A stretch of 43,819 bases of DNA from Accumulibacter sp. (lineage in GTDB: Bacteria; Pseudomonadota; Gammaproteobacteria; Burkholderiales; Rhodocyclaceae), in contig NZ_JAEUOL010000288.1 in NCBI RefSeq assembly GCF_016789985.1, positions 1-43,819 on the forward strand. The letters run 5' to 3'. Under the pieces are notes generated by a model. That model ran no database searches. It was not told where the DNA came from and saw only the letters and a list, made by a program, of their open reading frames with translations. Of this stretch, positions 17,075-25,281 are shown piece after piece. The translations under genes were made by a program, and so were the position numbers. Positions within the stretch are counted from its first letter, which is position 1. Each line of letters starts with the position of its first letter.

Positions 17075-17752
17075 ATGAACCTGTTGGCCATCGAAACCTC
17101 GACCGAGCTCGGCTCCATCGCCATCTGGCGTGACGGCGAGCTGTTGCGGCGCGACTGTCCGTCAGGGCTGGCGCATTCGGAGACGCTGCTGCCGTTGATC
17201 CGGGCCAGCTTGCCGGCCGCCGGACTGGACTTCACCGACCTGCACGGGATTGCGTTTGCCGCCGGCCCGGGGTCGTTTACCGGCTTGCGCGTTGCGTGTG
17301 GCGTGGCGCAGGGGTTGGCTTTTGCGCTTGATCTGCCGGTCGTCGCGGTCGGCACGCTCGATGCCATGGCTCTGGCCACCGGCGCCGAGCGGGTGATCGT
17401 CCTGCTGGATGCGCGTATGGGGGAGGTCTATCACGGCTCGTTCGCAGCGGCTGGGGCGATGGCTCCGGCAGCGGTCTGTCACCCGTCAGAGCTGCCGATC
17501 CCCGATTCTGCAGGCTGGCTGGCTTGTGGCAACGGGCTGGCTGCCTATCCGTTGCTGCGCCAGCGCTTGTCCGCCTGCGTCAGCGCCTGGCAGCCCGATC
17601 GCATGCCCGATGCCGGTGCCGTGGCCTGCCTCGCGGCGCCACGCCTGGCACGCGGCGAGGGTGTCGAGGCAGCGGCCGTCGCCCCACTGTACGTCCGGAA
17701 CAAGGTGGCGTTTACGGTTGCCGAGCGCCTGGCAACGGGGGGCAGGGCATGA
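17075..17752 (+). CDS. tsaB: tRNA t6A37 modification protein TsaB
   Basis: A 225-residue ASKHA-fold protein, the inactive partner of TsaD in the complex (TsaB-TsaC/C2-TsaD-TsaE) that makes threonylcarbamoyl-adenosine at position 37 of ANN-decoding tRNAs. Family marks are LLAIETSTELGS at the start, HSETLLPLI and GPGSFTGLR, the TsaB signature. Length is typical. The next gene, rimI, begins inside its stop codon (ATGA), and the udg gene overlaps rimI in the same way, so the three form a tight operon. This TsaB-RimI order is common in proteobacteria. No ribosome binding site is seen at its start. Confidence 0.94.
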   Translation: MNLLAIETSTELGSIAIWRDGELLRRDCPSGLAHSETLLPLIRASLPAAGLDFTDLHGIAFAAGPGSFTGLRVACGVAQGLAFALDLPVVAVGTLDAMALATGAERVIVLLDARMGEVYHGSFAAAGAMAPAAVCHPSELPIPDSAGWLACGNGLAAYPLLRQRLSACVSAWQPDRMPDAGAVACLAAPRLARGEGVEAAAVAPLYVRNKVAFTVAERLATGGRA

Positions 17753-18225
17753 GCGCCGTGCTCGCACCGCGGGTCGAGATGGTTCCGCTGGGTCATGGCG
17801 ACATCGACGAGATGATCGAGATCGAGAACCGCGTTTACCCGTTTCCCTGGACGCACGGAAATTTCGCCGATTCGATCTCCTCCGGTTACAGTGCCTGCGG
17901 TTGCCGCATCGCCGGTGAACTGGTGGGCTACTTCGTGCTGATGGTGGTGCTCGACGAAGCACACCTGCTCAATATCAGCGTTGCCGAGAAACGACAGGGC
18001 ATGGGTTTCGGTGCCCGCCTGCTCGGCCACGCCATGACGACTGCCCGGCAGGCCGGAGCGGGCAGTCTGTTGCTCGAGGTGCGCCCTTCGAACAGCAAGG
18101 CACTGCAACTCTATCGCCATTTCGGCTTTCAGCAGATTGGTGTGCGCCGGGATTATTACCCGGCAGCGCAGGGAGCGGAGGATGCGCTGGTGATGCGGCG
18201 TCTGCTGACCAGGGTTTTGGTGTGA
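17749..18225 (+). CDS. rimI: Ribosomal protein bS18 alanine N-acetyltransferase RimI
   Basis: A 158-residue GNAT-family acetyltransferase. The acetyl-CoA binding motif RQGMGFGARLL follows the NISV strand, and the RimI-type motif EVRPSNSKALQLYRHFGF follows it. An early YPFPWTHGNF segment is also typical of RimI, which acetylates the N-terminus of ribosomal protein S18 in E. coli and acts more broadly in some species. The ATG overlaps the tsaB stop by four bases, and GGGGGGCAGG provides a binding site within tsaB. Confidence 0.92.
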   Translation: MSAVLAPRVEMVPLGHGDIDEMIEIENRVYPFPWTHGNFADSISSGYSACGCRIAGELVGYFVLMVVLDEAHLLNISVAEKRQGMGFGARLLGHAMTTARQAGAGSLLLEVRPSNSKALQLYRHFGFQQIGVRRDYYPAAQGAEDALVMRRLLTRVLV

Positions 18226-19088
18226 CTGGCGGCGAACCGCCCCGTCGGTCGCTGACGCGAGTCGAGACCCTGAGCGAGATCGGCCTGTCACCACAGTGGC
18301 GGCTGCGCTGGCAGCGGTCGGTGTGCCGTGTGCCGACGGATGCGACGACGAGTCCGATGACCGTTCCTGTGGCCGCCGCGACACCGGAGGCACGCACAGA
18401 TCCGGCGGGTTCCCGGGCATTCGCCGGTGCCGTTCCCGAGCGGTTGCAAGGGATCGCCAGCATGGCCTGGCCGGAACTCCGGCAGAGCGTCGCCACTTGT
18501 CGCACCTGTTGCTTGTGCGAGGAGAGGCGGCAGGCGGTACTCGGCGTCGGCGATGTCAACGCTGACTGGTTGTTCATTGGCGAAGGGCCAGGTGCCGAGG
18601 AAGACGCGCGCGGCGAGCCTTTCGTCGGCGTAGCAGGGAAGCTGCTCGACGCGATGCTGGCCGCGATTGATCTGCAGCGCGGACACGATGTTTACATCGC
18701 CAATGCGGTGAAGTGCCGTCCACCAGCCAACCGGACGCCCGAGCCCGCCGAGATTGCTGCCTGCCTGCCCTATCTCCGACGGCAGATCGCGCTGATCCAG
18801 CCCCGCCTGATCGTCCTGCTCGGCCGTGCCGCTGCCCATGCCGTGCTCGGCGATGTTGGTTCGCTGGCCAGCCTGCGCGGCCGCTCTCTCGAGTACACTG
18901 GGCCGGAACTCGATGGCCGGACGATACCCGTGGTTGTCACCTACCATCCGGCCTATCTGTTGCGCACCCTGCCCGACAAGGCAAAGGCGTGGGAAGACCT
19001 GTGCCGGGCGCGAGCGCTGATGCGCAGCGCCAAGGCAGCCGCTGGCGGGCCGCCGTCGCCACAGGCTGACGAGCGCGCAGGTCGTTGA
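18222..19088 (+). CDS. Family 4 uracil-DNA glycosylase (Fe-S)
   Basis: A 288-residue protein. After a ~90-residue variable, proline/alanine-rich N-terminus comes the type-4 UDG domain: the active-site motif GEGPGAEEDARGEPFVG and the HPAYLLR motif (leucine-rich intercalation loop). Cysteines suited to a [4Fe-4S] cluster are present: a C-x2-C within CRTCCLC, one in NAVKCRP and one in AACLPYL. These enzymes remove uracil from DNA to start base-excision repair. The likely start is the GTG that overlaps the rimI stop (GTGA); a later ATG at 18358 is also possible and would shorten the variable region. Last gene of the tsaB-rimI-udg operon. Confidence 0.9.
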   Translation: MTGGEPPRRSLTRVETLSEIGLSPQWRLRWQRSVCRVPTDATTSPMTVPVAAATPEARTDPAGSRAFAGAVPERLQGIASMAWPELRQSVATCRTCCLCEERRQAVLGVGDVNADWLFIGEGPGAEEDARGEPFVGVAGKLLDAMLAAIDLQRGHDVYIANAVKCRPPANRTPEPAEIAACLPYLRRQIALIQPRLIVLLGRAAAHAVLGDVGSLASLRGRSLEYTGPELDGRTIPVVVTYHPAYLLRTLPDKAKAWEDLCRARALMRSAKAAAGGPPSPQADERAGR

Positions 19089-19148
19089 ACATTCGGCGGT
19101 CGTCCCCATCTGCCGTCATGCGGTCAAACCCGAATCGAGGAGATACTC

Positions 19149-19808
19149 ATGCGCCTGCCAATCCCGGCCTTCATCCTGCTTTTCGTCAGCCTGCTTTCGG
19201 GCTGTGGCTACAATACCTTTCAGACCGCTGACGAAGCGATCAAGTCGGCCTGGTCCGAGGTGCTCAACCAGTATCAACGGCGCGCTGACCTGGTGCCGAA
19301 TCTGGTGGCCACCGTGCAGGGCTATGCGAGCCACGAGAAGGACGTTCTGACCCAGGTCACCCAGGCGCGGGCGCAGGTTGGCGCGATTCAGGCGACGCCG
19401 GAGCTGGTGAACAATCCGGAAGCCTTCGCCCGCTTCCAGCAGGCGCAGAGTGGTCTTTCGAGTGCCTTGTCACGATTGCTGGTGATTGCCGAAAACTATC
19501 CGCAACTCAAGGCCGACGCCGCTTTTCGCGACCTGCAGGCACAACTCGAAGGCACCGAGAACCGGATCACCGTGGCGCGCAATCGTTACATCAAGGCGGT
19601 CGAGAGCTACAACATCTCGGTGCGCACCTTTCCGAACAACCTGACCGCAATGATCTTCGGCTACGCGGTCAAGCCAAACTTCAGTGTCGAAAACGAGAAA
19701 GCGATCTCGAGCGCGCCGCAGGTGAACTTCAGCCAGTCGGCGGCGAGGACTCCACCGCCGGTACCGCCCACGCCGAGCGACAAGCCGTCACCAGCGACCA
19801 GTTACTGA
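19149..19808 (+). CDS. lemA: LemA family lipoprotein
   Basis: A 219-residue LemA-family protein. Its leader ends in LLSGC (Cys19 lipidated), which differs from the plain transmembrane anchor of many LemA proteins. The conserved LemA helical core begins with the ADEAIKSAWSEVLNQYQRR region and contains DLVPNLVATVQGYASHE and the later RFQQAQSGLSSALSRLLVIAE-like segment. The last ~35 residues are Pro/Ser-rich and disordered. LemA proteins commonly sit beside TPM-domain proteins, as here; the biochemical role is unsettled, with envelope quality control suggested. AGGAG at 19139-19143 lies five bases before the ATG at 19149. The next gene begins four bases after its stop. Confidence 0.92.
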   Translation: MRLPIPAFILLFVSLLSGCGYNTFQTADEAIKSAWSEVLNQYQRRADLVPNLVATVQGYASHEKDVLTQVTQARAQVGAIQATPELVNNPEAFARFQQAQSGLSSALSRLLVIAENYPQLKADAAFRDLQAQLEGTENRITVARNRYIKAVESYNISVRTFPNNLTAMIFGYAVKPNFSVENEKAISSAPQVNFSQSAARTPPPVPPTPSDKPSPATSY

Positions 19809-19811
19809 TCG

Positions 19812-20711
19812 ATGTCCCGCGCCCTGCGCCGGCTTGCCGCCTGGCTGTTCAGCCTGCTGTTGCTGGTCGGCGCCGGGTGTTCGTCCGCTGCCGAACAGCA
19901 GGTCATTCCCCCTTTGCGGGCACGGGTGACCGACCTGACCGGGACGCTGGACGTGGAGCAGAAGGGGCTTCTGGAGGCGAAACTGGCCGCTGTCGAGCGT
20001 GCCAAGGGAGCACAGATCGTACTCCTGGTTGTGCCAACGGTACAACCGGAAAGCGTCGAACAGTACGCGTTACGCGTCGTCGAGGTCTGGAAACCCGGCC
20101 GTCGGGGTGTAGACGATGGGGCGCTGCTGCTGGTGGCCAAGGACGACCGGAGAATGCGCATCGAAGTGGGCTACGGGCTCGAGGGCGTGCTCAATGACGC
20201 AACCGCGAAACGGATCATCAGCGAGCTCATCGCTCCACGTTTCAAACAGGGTGATTTCTACGGTGGCATCGATGCCGGCATCGATGCCATGATCAAGGTG
20301 GTCTCCGGGGAGGCATTGCCGGTACCGGGTGGTCAGGGGAGTCGGCCGGTCGATACCGATGCTGATCGCTTCGAGACCGGATTGCTCGCCGCTTTCGTCC
20401 TGGTGTTCCTGGTGGGCGGCGTGCTGCGGGCAATCTTCGGCCGGTTTCTGGCGGCCGGCATGGTTGGTGTGGCCGCCAGCGTGATCGCCTCGCTGTTGAT
20501 CTCCTCGCTCCTGGTCGCCGTCATCCTCGGGATCGTTGCCGGCGTTGTTTCCCTCCTGCTTGGCATGCGCGGCGGCGTCGGCTGGTCGTCGGGCGGTGTC
20601 AGTTGGGGCGCTGCCGGGCGATGGCATGGAAGCTCGTCAGGTGGCGGTGTGGGTGGCTTCCGTGGCGGCGGCGGGGATTTCGGTGGTGGCGGGGCTTCGG
20701 GAGCTTGGTGA
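19812..20711 (+). CDS. TPM domain membrane protein (YgcG type)
   Basis: A 299-residue protein. A hydrophobic leader ending in VGAGC (Cys23, possible lipobox) is followed by a TPM domain (about 35-165) with VTDLTGTL and GYGLEG..L.DA, the family's marks. Two or three membrane helices (about 195-255) come next, then an extreme glycine tail (GGGVGGFRGGGGDFGGGG). This is the standard architecture of YgcG-like proteins found with LemA. TPM domains have been called phosphatases in plants (TLP18.3), but the bacterial activity is not established. The gene overlaps the next by one base (TGATG). Confidence 0.88.
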   Translation: MSRALRRLAAWLFSLLLLVGAGCSSAAEQQVIPPLRARVTDLTGTLDVEQKGLLEAKLAAVERAKGAQIVLLVVPTVQPESVEQYALRVVEVWKPGRRGVDDGALLLVAKDDRRMRIEVGYGLEGVLNDATAKRIISELIAPRFKQGDFYGGIDAGIDAMIKVVSGEALPVPGGQGSRPVDTDADRFETGLLAAFVLVFLVGGVLRAIFGRFLAAGMVGVAASVIASLLISSLLVAVILGIVAGVVSLLLGMRGGVGWSSGGVSWGAAGRWHGSSSGGGVGGFRGGGGDFGGGGASGAW

Positions 20712-21208
20712 TGGATTTGAAGAGACTGTTTCGCCATCTGCTGCTGCCGCACTGGTGGGTACTCCGCGTCTTTCCGCCTGCCTTGCTGGGGCGGCTTGAA
20801 GAGGCCGTCGTGATATCGGAGCGGGCGCACCGTGGCGAGTTGCGTGTGGTTGCCGAGGCCAACCTGCCCTTGCCCGCCCTCTGGCAAGGGCTGTCAGCGC
20901 GCGCACGGGCAATCGAATTGTTTGCGCAGTTGCGGGTATGGGACACCGAGGAAAACAGCGGCGTACTGATCTACCTGCAGTTGATCGATCGGCGGGTCGA
21001 GATCGTTGCCGATCGCGGGATCGATGCCAGGGTGAGTCAGGATTTCTGGGCCGGCGTCTGCCGCCGGATGGAAGCGGATTTCCGGGCCGGGAACTTCGAG
21101 GGTGGGACGGCGGTGGCTCTGCAGACGATCACGCGGGCACTGCAGGAACACTTTCCGGCGCTCGCCAAGAACCCGAACGAGTTGCCGGATGCGCCGCTGC
21201 TGCTCTAG
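20711..21208 (+). CDS. Second, short TPM domain protein
   Basis: A 165-residue protein with a TPM domain (about 25-150). The opening (MDLKRLFRHLLLPHWWVLRVFP) is basic and tryptophan-rich but too short and charged for a normal signal peptide. The domain shows ISERAHRGELRVV and RVEIVADRGID; the latter parallels the RIEVGYGLEG strand of the preceding gene. It has no membrane tail. The ATG overlaps the stop of the upstream TPM gene, so lemA and the two TPM genes form one transcription unit. Its last four bases overlap the end of the convergent Lrp-type gene. A likely partner of the membrane-bound TPM protein; activity unknown. Confidence 0.87.
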   Translation: MDLKRLFRHLLLPHWWVLRVFPPALLGRLEEAVVISERAHRGELRVVAEANLPLPALWQGLSARARAIELFAQLRVWDTEENSGVLIYLQLIDRRVEIVADRGIDARVSQDFWAGVCRRMEADFRAGNFEGGTAVALQTITRALQEHFPALAKNPNELPDAPLLL

Positions 21209-21726
21209 CTCTCGGCATAACGCACCCGCTGGCGTGGCTTGCTCGGCTGCGTCAGGTGATCGAGTGGCAGGGCATGGGTCTGTTTCACCGTGTGCAGGGC
21301 AATGCTGGTCTTGACGCGAGCCACACCGGGCAAGCGTGGCAGCCGCTTCATGGTCAGTTCGGAAAAAGCCGCCAGATCGGGAACAACCATGCGCAGCATG
21401 TAATCGGCGTCGCCGCTGACCGAGAAGCAGTCCATCACTTCCGGCATCGACGCCACGGCTCCTTCGAAAGCTTCGGTCGCAGTGTCGTCATGTCGCTCGA
21501 GGATCACCTGGGCGAACGCGGTGACGCCAAGTCCCAGTGCAGCCGGGGCGAGGAGAGCGACGTAGCCAGCGATGACCCCATCTTCCTCGAGACGCTGGAT
21601 CCGCCGGCTGATCTGCGAGGCCGAAAGGCGGATCTGTTCGCCGAGCGTCGCATTGGTGGCGTTCCCCTTGCGTTGTAGGGCGTCGAGTAATGCAAGGTCA
21701 TAGCGGTCGATGGTTATTTTTGACAT
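21205..21726 (-). CDS. Lrp/AsnC family transcriptional regulator
   Basis: A 173-residue regulator. The N-terminal helix-turn-helix (about 8-60) has DLALLDALQRKGNATN and LSASQISRRIQRLEEDGVI. The C-terminal RAM/AsnC ligand domain contains VMDCFSVSGDADYMLRMVV, the amino-acid binding loop region. The last ~20 residues are basic and extend slightly beyond typical Lrp. Such proteins act as dimers to octadecamers and often regulate themselves. AGGA lies five bases before ATG 21726. Its promoter region holds a dyad (separate entry). The regulated genes cannot be named from this window; the effector is probably an amino acid. Confidence 0.9.
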   Translation of the reverse strand: MSKITIDRYDLALLDALQRKGNATNATLGEQIRLSASQISRRIQRLEEDGVIAGYVALLAPAALGLGVTAFAQVILERHDDTATEAFEGAVASMPEVMDCFSVSGDADYMLRMVVPDLAAFSELTMKRLPRLPGVARVKTSIALHTVKQTHALPLDHLTQPSKPRQRVRYAES

Positions 21727-21737
21727 GTTTTCCTGTC

Positions 21738-21758
21738 TGCGTGCATGTAATGTGCGCA
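21738..21758. promoter_or_regulatory. Imperfect dyad, possible Lrp-type autoregulatory operator
   Basis: TGCGTGCATGTAATGTGCGCA is an imperfect inverted repeat with TGCG...CGCA arms around an AT-containing centre. It lies between the predicted -10 box and the start codon of the Lrp/AsnC gene, where binding would block transcription. Autoregulation is usual in this family, but this exact operator is an inference. Confidence 0.35.
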
Positions 21759-21786
21759 GTATAGGGAAAATGTGCACCATGGCAAA
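21758..21786 (-). promoter_or_regulatory. Promoter candidate for the Lrp/AsnC gene
   Basis: On the minus strand TTTGCC (21786-21781), 17 bp, then TATACT (21763-21758). The -10 box is strong and the -35 weak. The expected leader is about 25 bases. Confidence 0.45.
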
Positions 21787-21833
21787 CAGTTCGTCGATTG
21801 TTCGCGCGTGCCGCCGTTCTTGCCTGGCGAGCT

Positions 21834-23096
21834 TCAGTCTGCGCTGTCGTCGAGATGGATGACGTCATCCCGGGTTTTCTGGTTCGCTTCATGGCGTTGC
21901 TTGACCAGCCACATGGCCCCGCTGACGAACAGACCAAACAGCGTGATCACCAGATAGATCGACAGCTCGGCACGAATCATGATGAAGTAGAGACCGGTCA
22001 TTGCCAGGATCGACAGATTTTCGTTGAAGTTCTGCACGGCAATCGAGTGACCGGCTCCCATCAGGATATGGCCCCGGTGTTGCAGCAGGGCATTCATCGG
22101 CACCACGAAGAAGCCGGAGAGGGTGCCGATCAGGACCAGCAGCGGAACCGCCAGCCAGGTGTGCTGGACGAAATTCATGATCAGCACGATGATCCCCATG
22201 GCGATACCGAGCGGGATGACGCGCACAGACTTGCGCATGGTGATCATCTTGGCGGCGCCGACGGCGCCGAGTGCCACGCCGACGGCTACCACCCCCTGCA
22301 GCATGCTCGACTTCGAGAGGTCGAGCTGCAGCGCGGTTTCGGCCCATTTGATCACAATGAACTGGAGGGTCGCACCGGCGCCCCAGAACAGCGTGGTCAC
22401 GGCCAGCGACACTTGGCCGAGGCGGTCACGCCAGAGGAGGATCAGGCAGTGGGTGAACTCGCGCAGCAGATACCAGGGGTTCTTGTGCAGCGCCCGGTGA
22501 TCGACACCCGTGTCGGGAACATGAAGGTTGAACAGCGCAGCGAGCAGATAGAAGGCGGCGACGAAACAGAGTGCCATTTCGCTGACCGTATCGACGCCGG
22601 TGTCGATCAGCGGAAAATCCCATCCGAGCAGGCTGTGCGCCAGCTCGGGCTGGATCAGCATTCCGCCGATGACGACGCCGAGAATGATCGCTCCGACCGT
22701 CAGGCCCTCGATCCAGCCATTGGCAACCACCAGCAGGCGGTGTGGCAGATACTCGGTCAGGATGCCGTATTTGGCCGGCGAGTAGGCCGCTGCGCCAAGG
22801 CCGACGACAGCGTAGGCCAGCAGGGGGTGAACGTCCCAGTACATCAGCGCGCAACCGAGAATCTTGATACCGTTGCTGATGAACATCACCCGCCATTTGG
22901 CCATCGAGTCGGCGAAGGCGCCGACGAAGGCGGCAAGCACGACGTAGGAGACGGTGAAGAAGGTTTTCAGCAGCGGTTCGTAGGCGGCGGGCGCGTGCAT
23001 TTCACGCAATGCCGCGATGGCGACGATGAGCAGCGCGTTATCAGCCAGCGCGGAAAAAAATTGCGCCGCCATGATGATGTAAAAGCCGAAGGGCAT
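21834..23096 (-). CDS. lplT: Lysophospholipid transporter LplT (MFS)
   Basis: A 420-residue inner-membrane MFS protein with about 12 helices. LplT features are clear: the opening FYIIMAAQFFSALADNALLIVAI, SPAKYGILTEYLP in the loop between helices, and VPMNALLQHRG late in the protein. LplT flips lysophosphatidylethanolamine into the cell for re-acylation by Aas; here no fused or adjacent acyltransferase gene is seen. The start at ATG 23096 has no visible binding site (AATAATATCTG precedes it). The alternative ATG eight codons on is not better. It is divergent from the LysR gene. A lplT-alr-radA neighbourhood is common in betaproteobacteria. Confidence 0.92.
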   Translation of the reverse strand: MPFGFYIIMAAQFFSALADNALLIVAIAALREMHAPAAYEPLLKTFFTVSYVVLAAFVGAFADSMAKWRVMFISNGIKILGCALMYWDVHPLLAYAVVGLGAAAYSPAKYGILTEYLPHRLLVVANGWIEGLTVGAIILGVVIGGMLIQPELAHSLLGWDFPLIDTGVDTVSEMALCFVAAFYLLAALFNLHVPDTGVDHRALHKNPWYLLREFTHCLILLWRDRLGQVSLAVTTLFWGAGATLQFIVIKWAETALQLDLSKSSMLQGVVAVGVALGAVGAAKMITMRKSVRVIPLGIAMGIIVLIMNFVQHTWLAVPLLVLIGTLSGFFVVPMNALLQHRGHILMGAGHSIAVQNFNENLSILAMTGLYFIMIRAELSIYLVITLFGLFVSGAMWLVKQRHEANQKTRDDVIHLDDSAD

Positions 23097-23260
23097 CAGA
23101 TATTATTAATGGAGCCGTTCTACGAGTGTTGGCCTTATACCATGAAAGAGACCAACGTGTTAGCGATTGGCGGAGCGGACTCGGCCGGCGCAGGCGGCGT
23201 ACTGGTCCGCTGGGCGCTTTTGTGTTTGAATCTAGCCTGCGGCTCAAAGAGGGGAGAGTG

Positions 23261-24163
23261 GTGGCTGATCGTCGATTACAGGTTTTTCACGCCGTGGCAA
23301 AACACCTTTCCTTTACCAAGGCGGGCGAGGCGCTGCATATGACACAGCCGGCCGTAACTTTCCAGATCAAACAGTTGGAGGAGCGTTTCAATACCCGCCT
23401 GTTCGAACGCGGTGGCGGGAGGATTTCACTCACCGCGGCTGGCGAACTGGTCCTTGACTACGCCGAGCGCATCCTCGGCCTGTCGAATGAGCTCGACATC
23501 CGGGTGGCCGAAATGACGGGGCAGATGAGCGGCAGCCTGCTGGTGGGAGCGAGCACGACGATTGCTGAGTTCATGCTGCCGCCGATCCTGGGCGAGTTCA
23601 ACGTACGCTACCCGCAGGTGCGCGCCCGTCTGACGGTCGCCAACTCGGAAGCAATCACCAGTGCGGTTGCGGCGCATACGCTGGACATCGGTCTGGTCGA
23701 GTCGCAGGAGAGTCACCCCAGCCTGCAGTGTGAGGTCTGTGGTGACGATGAACTGCAGGTGGTGTGCACGCCGAACCATCCACTCGCCAAACGTGGCGAA
23801 ATCGATGCACGCAGCCTGTTGGCGCACGATTTCATCGCTCGTGAGCCAGGCTCGGGTACCCGCGAAGTCACCGATGATTATTTCCGGGCCTGCGGCGTGG
23901 AGCCAGGGAAATTGAAGACACTGATGGAATTGTCCAGTCCGGAGGCACTGAAGGGTGTCGTGGCAACCGGTCTCGGTTGTTCGATCGTGTCGCGCGCGAG
24001 TTTCGAGAAGGAGCGGCAACTGGGAAGCCTGATCGCCATTCCACTGCGGCCGCGCCTGAAGCGCACCTTGTCACTGGTCTATCCAAAGGAGCGTTTTCGC
24101 TCCAAGGTGGTGCTGACCTTCGTCGAGTTTGCCAAAGCCAAGCTGCACGAGTTGTCCGTCTGA
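23261..24163 (+). CDS. LysR family transcriptional regulator
   Basis: A 300-residue LysR-type regulator. The winged helix-turn-helix (about 1-60) reads RRLQVFHAVAKHLSFTKAGE then MTQPAVTFQIKQLEERF. The effector domain (about 90-295) follows, with AREPGSGTRE in the ligand cleft region. The effector domain is of the kind seen in CysB/CbbR-like regulators for small inorganic or carboxylic effectors; the ligand cannot be named. The likely start is the GTG at 23261, five bases after the AGAGGGGAG binding site; GTG 23258 is the alternative. Upstream in-frame codons to 23126 give no family-like sequence. It ends inside the alr start (TGATG), so it may be co-transcribed with alr and radA. Confidence 0.88.
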   Translation: MADRRLQVFHAVAKHLSFTKAGEALHMTQPAVTFQIKQLEERFNTRLFERGGGRISLTAAGELVLDYAERILGLSNELDIRVAEMTGQMSGSLLVGASTTIAEFMLPPILGEFNVRYPQVRARLTVANSEAITSAVAAHTLDIGLVESQESHPSLQCEVCGDDELQVVCTPNHPLAKRGEIDARSLLAHDFIAREPGSGTREVTDDYFRACGVEPGKLKTLMELSSPEALKGVVATGLGCSIVSRASFEKERQLGSLIAIPLRPRLKRTLSLVYPKERFRSKVVLTFVEFAKAKLHELSV

Positions 24164-25281
24164 TGCCACGTCCGATCGCAGCATCGATCGATCGGGCGGC
24201 GCTGCGTCACAACTACCTGCTGGCCCGCCGGCACGCCAGCCGTGGGGGAGGGCGAGCGAAGGCATGGGCCGTGGTCAAGGCCAATGCCTACGGGCACGGC
24301 CTGCTGCGCGCTGCGGCAGCGCTCGCCGATGTCGCCGACGGTTTCGCCCTGCTCGACATCGATGAGGCGGTGAGGCTGCGCGAGGCAGGCATCCGGCAGC
24401 CGATTCTGCTGCTCGAAGGTTTTTTCGAGACAGCCGACTTGGCCGTTTGCCTCACACACGATCTCAGCGTGGTGATCCATCGCCTCGAACAACTGCAGAT
24501 GCTGCGACAGGCCAGGCTGCCGCGTTGCCTGCCAATCTACCTGAAACTGAACACCGGGATGAACCGTCTCGGTTTGAGCGCGCCGCAGCTACCGGCCGTC
24601 AGGCGCGAACTGGAGGCCATGGCGGCAGCCTCCGAACTCGGCGAGCTGACCTTGATGACGCATTTCGCCGAGGCCGATGTCGAGGGTGGCGAGCAGTGCA
24701 TCGACTGGCAGCTCGAGCGCTTTGCCGGGATGACCGCGGATTGGCCGGATGTCGCATCGTGGCAGGTCTCGATGGCCAATTCGGCAGCCATCCTGCGCTA
24801 CCCGAAGACCGCGCACGACTGGGTGCGCCCGGGGATCATGCTCTATGGGGGCAGCCCGTTTGCCGCCGAGGACGCCACCAGCCTGGACCTCAAACCGGTG
24901 ATGACGCTGCGTAGCCGCATTCTGGCAGTGCAGGAAATCGCGGTGGGCGAGCGGGTCGGCTACGGCGGGACCTTTGTCGCGCAACGGCCGACCCGGGTTG
25001 GCGTCGTCGCCTGTGGCTACGCGGATGGTTATCCGCGCCATGCGCCCGGCGGAACGCCGATCGTCGTCGCCGGCCAGCGAACGCAAACGCTTGGTCGCGT
25101 ATCGATGGACATGCTTGCCTGTGATCTCACCGACTGCCCGGCAGCGGGGGTCGACAGCCCGGTTGTCCTGTGGGGTGAGGGTATGCCGGCGGACGAAGTG
25201 GCGGCTGCCGCCGGCACCATCAGTTACGAGCTGTTCTGCGCACTGGCACGTCGTGTGCCGGTGTGCGACGTTCTGGCATGA
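24163..25281 (+). CDS. alr: Alanine racemase
   Basis: A 372-residue fold-type III PLP enzyme interconverting L- and D-alanine for peptidoglycan. The PLP lysine is Lys39 in VVKANAYGHG. The catalytic tyrosine lies in VGYGGTF near residue 267. The conserved LKLNTGMNRLG, MSMANSAAIL-like and RPGIMLYG motifs are present, and the C-terminal beta domain has GRVSMDML. Length is typical. The ATG overlaps the stop of the LysR gene by one base, and radA overlaps the end of alr by four bases, so translation is probably coupled. Confidence 0.95.
   Translation: MPRPIAASIDRAALRHNYLLARRHASRGGGRAKAWAVVKANAYGHGLLRAAAALADVADGFALLDIDEAVRLREAGIRQPILLLEGFFETADLAVCLTHDLSVVIHRLEQLQMLRQARLPRCLPIYLKLNTGMNRLGLSAPQLPAVRRELEAMAAASELGELTLMTHFAEADVEGGEQCIDWQLERFAGMTADWPDVASWQVSMANSAAILRYPKTAHDWVRPGIMLYGGSPFAAEDATSLDLKPVMTLRSRILAVQEIAVGERVGYGGTFVAQRPTRVGVVACGYADGYPRHAPGGTPIVVAGQRTQTLGRVSMDMLACDLTDCPAAGVDSPVVLWGEGMPADEVAAAAGTISYELFCALARRVPVCDVLA

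Noticed and set aside
21798..23342. 514-codon open frame on the plus strand
   Set aside because: Antisense to lplT; composition is His/Asp/Gln-rich and typical of a shadow of membrane-protein codons.
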